Shown: positions 1-6,729 of the stretch, one piece after another
Position numbering within the stretch: the first letter of the stretch is position 1
Layout: each line of letters begins with the position of its first letter
DNA from: CAZPWQ01 sp964590495
GTDB taxonomy: Bacteria > Bacteroidota > Rhodothermia > Balneolales > Balneolaceae
Length of the DNA: 8,678 bases
Assembly: GCA_964590495.1 (NCBI GenBank)
Contig: CAZPWQ010000134.1
Coordinates: forward strand, 1 to 8,678
Reading direction: 5' to 3'
Position numbers and translations under genes: made by a program
Notes under the pieces: generated by a model
The model's database searches: none
The model's input: the letters and a program-made list of their open reading frames with translations, nothing else
What the model was told of the DNA's origin: nothing

Positions 1-1393
1 TTTGGGCTCCGATATCTTTCGATCTCAGGAAGTCGAGCTGGTTAAACACGATGATAGTCCCTATAATCAGGATAATGGAAATGGTGAACTGGGTAATCAC
101 CAATCCTTTTCGCAAAAGTAAGGCTCCTTTGTCAATTTTTGTAAACGAATCTTTTAATACCCTTACCGGCTTAAAGGAGGAGAGAAAGAATGCCGGATAC
201 GTCCCGGATAAAATTCCTATGATTAAAGCAAGTCCGGCAAAACCGAACAGGATATAGAAATCTGAAAACAGGTTTATTTCAATGGATTTTCCGGAAAGTT
301 CGTTAAAAACCGGCATCGCCAATTCCGCCAGGCCGACAGCCAGCAGCAGGGACAAACCTGCCGTCAATATGGCTTCCCCCAGAAACTGTCCGACCAGCTG
401 CCCCCGATGTGCGCCAACGGCTTTCCTGACTCCGACTTCCCGGGCTCGTTCGGCCGCCCTTGCAGTGGCAAGGTTCATATAGTTAATACAGGCAATGATC
501 AGGATAATAAGGGCAACGAGTGAAAAAATATAAACATTGGTAATATTTCCGTTCGCTTCGATTTCACTGTTCAGATTAGAATACAGGTGGATGTCTTCTG
601 CTTTTTGGGCAAAAAACTCCAGGAACCACTCTCCTTCAATATATTTTTGTCCGAAATCCAGAAGTTCCGCGCGGAAATGCTCCGGCTGATAATTCCCGGG
701 AAGAACAACATATGTATAGTGAGAATCCCATCCCCAGTTAGATTTTAAATTATCAGGGAAAACCGTTTCCCCGGTTGACATGGAAACCAGAAAATTCATG
801 TGAAAGTGTGTATTGGCAGGCATCTCTTTTATAACACCGGAAATTACCAAGTCCATAGTATCATCGCTGTAAGGAGCACCTATGCTCAATACCTTCCCTA
901 TGGGATCGTCATCTCCGAAATATTTGTCAGCTATTCGATCGGTGATAACCACCTGATAAGGTTGGTTCAGAGCTGTTTTGCTGTCACCTGCTATAAATTC
1001 AAAGTTGAAAACATCAAAGAAATTCGAGTCTGTAAAGGCTATTCTTGATTCCCTAAATATTTTCTCCTCCCGGTCTGTAACCTGTTCGGTAAAAAGGCGG
1101 CTGAAATGGGTTACCTTTTCAAGTTGAGGGAAGTCATTTTGAAGTGTTTCTCCCAGCCTGTAAGGAGAACTGGCTATGACTTTTGATCCGGAGCCCAGGC
1201 TGACCTCATAGCCCACCCGATATATCCGCTCGGAATCGGGATGAAAGGTATCATAGCTGAGTTCGTGCTGTACATATACTACTATCAGCAGACAACTGGC
1301 CAAACCGATGGCCAATCCGGTAATGTTCAGGAACGAATAACTGAAATTTCGCCGCAGATTTCTAAAAGCGATTTTCATGTAATTTTGTGTCAT
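1..1393 (-). CDS. FtsX/MacB-type ABC transporter permease, N-terminal 464 residues (gene cut by window edge)
   Basis: The reading frame is open from the ATG at 1393-1391 to the left edge. I translated it through without a stop or frameshift, so the gene is partial only because the window ends. The product is an inner-membrane permease of the FtsX/MacB superfamily, expected to work with a separate ATPase in export or envelope processes; the substrate is unknown. Visible layout: a short cytoplasmic start (MTQNYMKIAFRNLRRN), TM1 at about residues 21-42, a large periplasmic MacB-PCD-like domain at 43-285, TM2 at 286-306, the conserved cytoplasmic motif EVGVRKAVGA (319-328), TM3 about 337-362, TM4 379-402 and TM5 429-450. 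Compared with its upstream neighbours it lacks only about 330 C-terminal residues, namely the second periplasmic domain and the last FtsX domain. The start was chosen because it aligns with the neighbours' MIKNY starts; Met6 is a weaker alternative. It is the third gene of the operon, 88 bp after the previous one. Family is secure, substrate is not. Confidence 0.93.
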   Translation of the reverse strand, partial: MTQNYMKIAFRNLRRNFSYSFLNITGLAIGLASCLLIVVYVQHELSYDTFHPDSERIYRVGYEVSLGSGSKVIASSPYRLGETLQNDFPQLEKVTHFSRLFTEQVTDREEKIFRESRIAFTDSNFFDVFNFEFIAGDSKTALNQPYQVVITDRIADKYFGDDDPIGKVLSIGAPYSDDTMDLVISGVIKEMPANTHFHMNFLVSMSTGETVFPDNLKSNWGWDSHYTYVVLPGNYQPEHFRAELLDFGQKYIEGEWFLEFFAQKAEDIHLYSNLNSEIEANGNITNVYIFSLVALIILIIACINYMNLATARAAERAREVGVRKAVGAHRGQLVGQFLGEAILTAGLSLLLAVGLAELAMPVFNELSGKSIEINLFSDFYILFGFAGLALIIGILSGTYPAFFLSSFKPVRVLKDSFTKIDKGALLLRKGLVITQFTISIILIIGTIIVFNQLDFLRSKDIGAQ

Positions 1394-1481
1394 AGCTGCC
1401 AGCTTTCAGCCTTCAGCAGTCAGTTACATCAGCGGCTCCTATAAAACTGAGAGCTGATGACTGACGGCTGAAAGCTTATTT
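1394..1481. repeat. Palindromic intergenic repeat, copy 1
   Basis: This spacer lies between two permease genes and forms a long imperfect inverted repeat. AGCTTTCAGCC (1401-1411) pairs perfectly with GGCTGAAAGCT (1466-1476). After one mismatch TCAG (1413-1416) pairs with CTGA (1461-1464), and 1420-1423 pairs with 1454-1457, leaving a loop of roughly 26-30 nt. In the minus-strand mRNA the hairpin ends 7 nt before the ATG of the downstream permease. The spacer matches copy 2 (3885-3971) with six substitutions, all transitions, and one indel. It could be a REP/MITE-like palindromic element, a relic of gene duplication, or a structured leader. No T-tract follows it in the transcribed direction, so a simple terminator is unlikely. 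Confidence 0.85.
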
Positions 1482-3884
1482 TTATTCACTCCTCAAACTG
1501 TTTACGGGGTTCATTAACGCTGCTTTCACCGATTGCCAGCTTACGGTTACAATTGCAATCAAAACGGCTGTCCCTCCGGCCAGCAGGAACACACCCGGGC
1601 CGATCTCAATCCGGTAGGCAAAATCCTGTAGCCAGCGATTCATGATATACCATGAAACCGGAACAGCAAACAAAAATCCCAATACCACCAGTTTCAGAAA
1701 ATTCTTGCTGAGCAGTATTACAATGTGTGTTATTGACGCACCCATTACTTTTCGAATACCGATCTCCTTGGTACGAAGTTGAGCAGAATAACTTGTAAGT
1801 CCGAACAAACCAATAAAGGCTACTATTGTGGCCAACACCGAGAAAATCCCGAACAACAGTCCAAACTGTTCCTCAGCCCGGTATTTTTGATTATAAAAGT
1901 CCTGCAAAAAGAAATACTGATACGGACTACCCGGGAAGAGCTTCTCATATGTCATTTTAAGGGCAGCCAATGTGGTACCAGCACCTGCTGATTTTATTCT
2001 GACTGAATAGTAGTTGGGGTCATCGGTAGCAAAGAACAGGATCGGCTCCATCGCCAGTTTAAGATTTTCATGGTGATAATTTTTTGCCACGCCTTTGATC
2101 TCACCTTCCATTTCATCTATTATCAGCGATTGTCCGATTGCCTCAGAAGGGCGATCAAATCCAAGCAGTTTTAACGCCTCTTCATTGATTATCCAAATCT
2201 CACGACTGGCGTTTCGGAAAGGTTCTCCCGCAAGTAATGGGATACCGAACTGATCGAAGTAGCCTGGTTCAACCGGCAATAAGGAAAATACACCCGCTAC
2301 TTTTTGCTGATTCATACCAACCCTGTCGCTGTACCGGTAGATCTCCTCTCCGGGTACTACTCCAGAACCTGAAACATGGACGACATTAGTCAAAGATGAA
2401 ATTTCATTCCTGAACAGGGTAAAAGCATGCTCGTTAAGGTCACTGACAGATTTCGGTGCTTTGATCACTACAATATTTTCAGAATTGAACCCCAGGTCCT
2501 GATTTTTCATATAATCGACTTGCTTATATACCGTGAATGCTATGGCCACCAGTACCACAAAAGTGGCAAACTGTCCGGCTACCAGTATCTTCCTCAAGGA
2601 GCTGCCCGGAAGGCTTTTACTGAAAGAACCCATAAGCACATCGGCTGGACTATAGCGGGAGATAATATAGGCAGGATATAAACTGCTACCGGCCATCAAC
2701 ACAAGGATTAACGATCCAAAAAGAAACCAGTAATTTCCATTTGCCTGAACTTGATGATCAATGGGAAGGTCAAAAAGAGCGGCAAGCCAGGGTGAAAGCA
2801 GCTCATAAAATACTATGGCAACAGCCATCGCCAAGAGGTTTATCATTAGTGATTCAGTCAAAAACTGCACCACAAGCTCTCCGCGTTGAGCTCCGGCCAC
2901 TTTGCGCACGCCAACTTCCTCAGCCCTTTGAATCGTTTTCACGGTAGTTAGGTTGAGATAGTTGATGTAACCGACGGTCAATATGAGGAAGCCCACAATT
3001 GCCAGAAAATAAACATAAACAGCATTCCCGTTGGGCCCTGCTTCATATTGCAGATCAGAATATAAATGAATATTGGTAATCGGCTGCAGCCGGTATCGCC
3101 ATTCTGTTCCTTCCTGCTGCTCATTCAATTTTTGAAAAATTGCCGGTAACTTTGCCTCAACACTGGAAGGATCGGCCTGGTTATTAAGCTGCAGGTAGGT
3201 ATAGGTTTCATTCCAGCCCCAGGAATTATCAAACTGGTGCCCGACAAACTGGTACAGTGTAGGATATGAAATTAATACGTTGGGTGTTATATGAGAATTC
3301 GCGGGGATTTTCTGCATCACACCGGTTACTTCAAACGGAATAGATTGCCCATCGAAATTGTCTGCGTTGATGACGACTGATTTACCGACCGGATTCTCTT
3401 TGCCGAAAATAGCTGCTGAAATTTGTTGTGACAGTACAACAGTAAATGGTTTAGACAGAGCCGTATTTTCATCCCCCTGCACCAACGGTAAAGAAAACAG
3501 ATTAAAAAACGAGCCGTCCGCCAGATACATTTTCGATTCGCCGACCGCTTTGTCATCATGGGTGACCACTCCGTCGTCTCCCAGAATGATCATACGGGTA
3601 TAATTTTCGATATCCGGGATCTCAGCTTTGAAAGATGGCGCCACGGCCGGAGCCACCCGGGCACTTTGCGATTTGAGTTCACCCTTCTTATATAAATCAA
3701 CCGTCACCCGGTATAGTTGATCCGCTTTTTCATGAAACCCATCATAACTGGTCTCATAGCTGACATATCTTGCAATGAGCAGACAAGCTGTAATGCCAAC
3801 TGCCAGCCCACCGATGTTTATCAGTGAGTGTCCCGGGTTTTTCCGCAAATTCCGGAAAGCGATTTTTAAGTAGTTTTTTATCAT
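1482..3884 (-). CDS. FtsX/MacB-type ABC transporter permease, 800 residues, complete
   Basis: This is a full-length two-half FtsX-type permease located in the inner membrane. I infer about eight TM segments: TM1 21-41, TM2 287-310, TM3 341-370, TM4 384-407, TM5 432-453, TM6 674-698, TM7 720-748 and TM8 762-783. Large periplasmic MacB-PCD-like domains lie at about 42-286 and 454-673. The cytoplasmic loop motif conserved in FtsX domains occurs twice, as EVGVRKVAGA (323-332) and TKEIGIRKVMGAS (705-717). Length is normal for this family in Bacteroidota (about 780-820). The protein should use an ATP-binding partner, which is not in the window; cargo cannot be read from the sequence. It is the middle gene of three same-strand paralogues, with spacers of 87 bp upstream and 88 bp downstream, both palindromic. 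The start at 3884 gives MIKNYLKIAFRNL, matching the neighbours. No Shine-Dalgarno is seen; the leader just before ATG is the palindrome arm. The last 73 residues are about 79% identical to the upstream paralogue, far above the rest of the protein. Confidence 0.95.
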   Translation of the reverse strand: MIKNYLKIAFRNLRKNPGHSLINIGGLAVGITACLLIARYVSYETSYDGFHEKADQLYRVTVDLYKKGELKSQSARVAPAVAPSFKAEIPDIENYTRMIILGDDGVVTHDDKAVGESKMYLADGSFFNLFSLPLVQGDENTALSKPFTVVLSQQISAAIFGKENPVGKSVVINADNFDGQSIPFEVTGVMQKIPANSHITPNVLISYPTLYQFVGHQFDNSWGWNETYTYLQLNNQADPSSVEAKLPAIFQKLNEQQEGTEWRYRLQPITNIHLYSDLQYEAGPNGNAVYVYFLAIVGFLILTVGYINYLNLTTVKTIQRAEEVGVRKVAGAQRGELVVQFLTESLMINLLAMAVAIVFYELLSPWLAALFDLPIDHQVQANGNYWFLFGSLILVLMAGSSLYPAYIISRYSPADVLMGSFSKSLPGSSLRKILVAGQFATFVVLVAIAFTVYKQVDYMKNQDLGFNSENIVVIKAPKSVSDLNEHAFTLFRNEISSLTNVVHVSGSGVVPGEEIYRYSDRVGMNQQKVAGVFSLLPVEPGYFDQFGIPLLAGEPFRNASREIWIINEEALKLLGFDRPSEAIGQSLIIDEMEGEIKGVAKNYHHENLKLAMEPILFFATDDPNYYSVRIKSAGAGTTLAALKMTYEKLFPGSPYQYFFLQDFYNQKYRAEEQFGLLFGIFSVLATIVAFIGLFGLTSYSAQLRTKEIGIRKVMGASITHIVILLSKNFLKLVVLGFLFAVPVSWYIMNRWLQDFAYRIEIGPGVFLLAGGTAVLIAIVTVSWQSVKAALMNPVNSLRSE

Positions 3885-3971
3885 AGCTATCAGCTTTCAG
3901 CCTTCAGCAGTCAGCTACATCAGCGGCTCCTATAAACTGAGAGCTGATGGCTGACGGCTGAGAGCTTGTTT
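3885..3971. repeat. Palindromic intergenic repeat, copy 2
   Basis: This is the second copy of the spacer palindrome, between the 816- and 800-residue permease genes. Arm AGCTTTCAGCC (3892-3902) faces GGCTGAGAGCT (3956-3966) with one mismatch, and the TCAG/CTGA pairs further in are kept. It is about 92% identical to copy 1 over the whole spacer. The identity runs on into the last roughly 67 bases of the upstream coding sequence, at about 93%. As in copy 1, the stem ends 7 nt before the ATG of the following gene. The shared position and sequence suggest duplication, gene conversion or a common leader function. Confidence 0.85.
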
Positions 3972-6422
3972 TTATTCGCTTCTTAAACTGTTTACGGGAT
4001 TCATTAACGCTGCTTTTACCGATTGCCAGCTTACGGTTGCAAGAGCAATCAAAAGGGCTGCACTTCCTGCTATCACAAAAATGCCGGGACCGATCTCAAT
4101 CCGGTAGGCAAAATTCTGCAGCCACTGATTCATGGCGTACCATGCTACAGGGACAGCAATGAGAAATCCCAGGAGCACAAGTTTCAAAAAATCCTTATTC
4201 AACAAGCTAACAAGCCCGGACACGCTGGCACCTAAAACTTTGCGCACACCGATCTCTTTTGTACGACGTTCAGCGGTAAATGCAGCAAGACCGAAAAGGC
4301 CCAAACACGCTATGAAAATCGAAATCGCCGAAAAAATATTGACGATAGAGAAGAAAAAGTTTTCGACCGTGTAATTTCGAGCCATGTAATCATCTAAAAA
4401 TTCATATCCGTAGATCCCGTCGGGAAAAACCTCTTTCCATATCTCCTCTACATACTGAAGTGTGGCATTGGTCGTCAGACTATTCATAGCCGCTTTCTGA
4501 AGCTGAATTCCTGCCCGGTCAAAAAAATGGGCCCCACCCCAGTAGAACATCACACACGGGGATATTTCTTCCTGAAACGAATTGTTATGAAAATCTTCGA
4601 TAACACCAACAATAGGAGCTCTTCCCTCATTAATGACAATCGTCTCTCCGATAGCATTTTCAGGGTCTAAACCGAGACTTTTGACCAGTGTTTCATTGAC
4701 TATAAAGCCATTAAATCCATCAACGACATTTGTCTCCGTTAACCAATCCCCGGCTACAATATCTAAATCAAAAAACTGGAGGTAGTTTAAATCCACGACC
4801 TTCATCTCAGCATCCCGCATTTGATCTGCTGGCTCACTATTCAATCGATAATTCGTCCCGTATTGGCGTCCATTTGTCGTAGGTGGTCCGGATGAAAAGC
4901 TGATATTTTCGATAGCCGGATTCTGTAATAAACGTTCACGAAAAACGTCCATCCTGCGGGGTTCCTGGTCAGGAATGTCAACAACAAATTTTGCCTCTTT
5001 GGAAAAGCCTACATCCGTATTCTGGATATAATGCATCTGTTGGGCAATCACGATTGTCCCGACCATAAGCAGGCAGGCAATACTGAATTGCAAAACGATC
5101 AGACCTTTACGAAAGGAAAATAGATTACCGGATTTATGATTTACCGGATCTTTAAATTCTAACCTGGTTTTTCTTTTAGACAAAGAGAGTGCAGGATAGA
5201 GTCCTGCAAGGAATGAGATGCCAACAAGAAGTATGAATGAAAAAATGATAATCGTGTAGTCAAGATTAAGATCAAGACTGATAACAGAGATGGATCGGGA
5301 TATATAATTCAAGGCCCACTCTGCCCCGGCTATCGAAATTAGTACAGCAATTACCGTAATGGCTACAGTTTCAACCATAATCTGAGTCATTATCTGTGAA
5401 CGCGTCCCTCCTGCCACCCTCCTTACACTAATTTCTTTGAGCCGCCTGACGGATAACGCAGTCGTCAGATTAATATAATTGAAGCACGCAATGGCGATTA
5501 AAAAGACCGCCAGCAGTATTAAAACCATCAACGTATTCCTGCCCATCACATAGCTGCCGATGCTACTTCCATATAAGGTCTCCGTATGAATCTCTATTAT
5601 CGGCTGTAAATGATAGGTCGTGCGTTGTGCATGGTCTGTACCCATATATCGGTCTTTGAGCGCATTGATTTGACTCTCCCAACCGGAAATGTCACCGGAC
5701 TTTGGCAATGTTACATAGGTTGTTCCCTGATGATTTCCCAACCAGTCACCTGCCACATACATATTCCTCGTTTTGAAAAATTCGTAAGGGACAAGGACCT
5801 GAAATATCAGATTCGTATTCATGGGAGGGTTTCGGAGCACACCAGTGACGGTAAGAACATCCTGACCGTTCATTTGTAGTGTTTCTCCCAATACGGAACG
5901 ATACTGAGTATCGATCGAAGGAAAATATTTCTCGACGGCCTGTTGTGTCAGGACAATCGAATTAGGATTCACAAATGCCGTTTGCGGATTACCTGCTATC
6001 CATAACTCAGCTGTTTTTTTAAAATCGAATACCTGAAGGTAGTAGGGATCGACAAATAGGATGTTATCCTCTTCAAACCGTACGATTTGCCCGTTTTCAT
6101 TTACATTAGCAATCACTCCACGAATAGGACCGGCTGCCTGGGTTACATTTAGCCCCGGAAGATCCTGCCGAAGAGCTTCTGCCAGGGGATAGGCTGTTGT
6201 ATTTCTGTACTGTACGCCGTTCGCTGTTTGATTGTGCTCTACAACCCTATAGGTACTATCAGACTGACTGTGAAATGCATCAAAGGTCATTTCGTATTTC
6301 ACAAATACAAAAATTACCAAAGTACATGTAATACTCAGTGCCAGGCCCAGAACATTGATAGTTGTATACGTTCGGTTTCTCGAAAGATGTCGCCAAGCTA
6401 TTTTGATGTAGTTTTTTATCAT
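3972..6422 (-). CDS. FtsX/MacB-type ABC transporter permease, 816 residues, complete
   Basis: This is the first gene of the minus-strand permease array and another inner-membrane two-half FtsX/MacB-type protein. The inferred order is TM1 21-41, first periplasmic domain about 42-295, TM2 296-318, TM3 345-369, TM4 388-410, TM5 438-461, second periplasmic domain about 462-688, TM6 689-714, TM7 about 737-762 and TM8 778-797. The first cytoplasmic motif is diverged (EISVRRVAGG, 330-339) while the second is canonical (TKEIGVRKVLGAS, 721-733). The N-terminus and periplasmic domains differ strongly from the downstream paralogue, but the C-terminus (FAYRIEIGPG to NSLRSE) is nearly the same. This suggests paralogues with different periplasmic partners or cargo; the function remains unknown. 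The start at 6422 gives MIKNYIKIAWRHL, aligned with both neighbours. Its promoter is expected in the divergent region 6423-6729, so the transcript would begin with the third palindrome copy. No ATPase gene is adjacent on the upstream side. Confidence 0.95.
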   Translation of the reverse strand: MIKNYIKIAWRHLSRNRTYTTINVLGLALSITCTLVIFVFVKYEMTFDAFHSQSDSTYRVVEHNQTANGVQYRNTTAYPLAEALRQDLPGLNVTQAAGPIRGVIANVNENGQIVRFEEDNILFVDPYYLQVFDFKKTAELWIAGNPQTAFVNPNSIVLTQQAVEKYFPSIDTQYRSVLGETLQMNGQDVLTVTGVLRNPPMNTNLIFQVLVPYEFFKTRNMYVAGDWLGNHQGTTYVTLPKSGDISGWESQINALKDRYMGTDHAQRTTYHLQPIIEIHTETLYGSSIGSYVMGRNTLMVLILLAVFLIAIACFNYINLTTALSVRRLKEISVRRVAGGTRSQIMTQIMVETVAITVIAVLISIAGAEWALNYISRSISVISLDLNLDYTIIIFSFILLVGISFLAGLYPALSLSKRKTRLEFKDPVNHKSGNLFSFRKGLIVLQFSIACLLMVGTIVIAQQMHYIQNTDVGFSKEAKFVVDIPDQEPRRMDVFRERLLQNPAIENISFSSGPPTTNGRQYGTNYRLNSEPADQMRDAEMKVVDLNYLQFFDLDIVAGDWLTETNVVDGFNGFIVNETLVKSLGLDPENAIGETIVINEGRAPIVGVIEDFHNNSFQEEISPCVMFYWGGAHFFDRAGIQLQKAAMNSLTTNATLQYVEEIWKEVFPDGIYGYEFLDDYMARNYTVENFFFSIVNIFSAISIFIACLGLFGLAAFTAERRTKEIGVRKVLGASVSGLVSLLNKDFLKLVLLGFLIAVPVAWYAMNQWLQNFAYRIEIGPGIFVIAGSAALLIALATVSWQSVKAALMNPVNSLRSE

Positions 6423-6510
6423 AGCTTTTGTTTTCAGCCCTCAGCTGTCAGTGTTCAGTCAACAGCGTCTTTTTCAATAACACTGATAGCTGAATGCTGA
6501 CGGCTGATTG
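6423..6510. repeat. Palindromic leader repeat, diverged copy 3
   Basis: This is a third, clearly related but diverged copy, placed directly before the ATG of the first permease gene, where there is no upstream gene of the array. TCAGCCCTCA (6434-6443) pairs with the arm ending CGGCTGA (6507), with one mismatch. GCTGTCAGTGTT (6444-6455) pairs with AACACTGATAGC (6479-6490), also with one mismatch. A bulge of about seven bases sits in the right arm and the loop is 23 nt. Despite sequence drift, both the hairpin and its distance from the start codon are kept, and the outer GCTGACGGCTGA (6496-6507) resembles copies 1 and 2. Confidence 0.75.
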
Positions 6511-6552
6511 CTCGTTTCTTGTAATTACTGTCTTCATCAATATAATCCAATA

Positions 6553-6581
6553 ATCATACCAAATTGTATAACGCTGTTGAA
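6553..6581 (-). promoter_or_regulatory. Weak candidate promoter for the permease operon
   Basis: On the minus strand TTCAAC (6581-6576) and TATGAT (6558-6553) are separated by 17 bp, a sigma70-like arrangement with a poor -35. The overlapping TACAATTTG (6567-6559) resembles the Bacteroidota -7 element TAnnTTTG but has one extra base. Either would start a transcript about 120 nt before the ATG at 6422, placing palindrome copy 3 in the leader. This is a pattern guess from position and sequence only. Confidence 0.18.
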
Positions 6582-6612
6582 AACCATAGAAGGGAGCATT
6601 CACTGACTGAAA

Positions 6613-6640
6613 TGTACGATATGGTACAACGGGTGTACGA
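6613..6640. promoter_or_regulatory. Candidate operator: three phased GTAC repeats
   Basis: TGTAC (6613-6617) and GTACA (6624-6628) form a perfect 5-bp inverted repeat with a 6-bp spacer. A further TGTACGA (6634-6640) directly repeats TGTACGA at 6613-6619. The three GTAC cores are thus 10 and 11 bp apart, on the same face of the helix. The site lies 90-117 bp upstream of the glucosidase start, and could serve either divergent gene. No regulator gene is visible nearby and I do not recognise the motif as that of a known factor. Confidence 0.25.
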
Positions 6641-6729
6641 AAATGAACAGACTGGTCCAATGGAGAAATAACACCTCGCTGATGGTAAGATAAAAACATG
6701 GTTAATCAGAATAATAGCCTGTAGTAGTT

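Larger units (their letters stand above)
6423..6729. other. Divergent intergenic region between permease operon and alpha-glucosidase gene
   Basis: This 307-bp stretch separates two divergent transcription units. Next to the permease start it holds the third palindrome copy (6423-6510). The middle, 6511-6600, is AT-rich and has a weak minus-strand promoter candidate. From 6613 to 6640 it has three GTAC cores spaced 10-11 bp apart. Nearest the glucosidase, 6641-6729 shows no convincing -35/-10 pair and no Shine-Dalgarno before the ATG at 6730, as is common in Bacteroidota. An open frame on the minus strand (6448-6699) is not credible as a gene because its 3' part is the palindrome and the rest resembles no protein I know. 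Confidence 0.7.

Noticed and set aside
1401..1476. Spacer palindromes read as intrinsic terminators between permease genes
   Set aside because: The stems contain mismatches and long loops, no U-tract follows in the transcribed direction, and the hairpins abut the next start codon. They therefore fit a repeat or leader better than termination inside what looks like an operon.
1394..3971. Insertion-sequence or CRISPR interpretation of the repeated spacers
   Set aside because: There is no transposase, no visible target-site duplication, and the copies lie 2.5 kb apart with protein genes between them, so neither a CRISPR array nor a complete IS is present. A non-autonomous MITE origin stays possible.
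6448..6699. Minus-strand 83-codon open frame in the divergent intergenic region
   Set aside because: Its 3' part is a translation of the palindromic repeat, its N-terminal part has no recognisable protein features, and it would occupy the region needed for promoters of both flanking genes.
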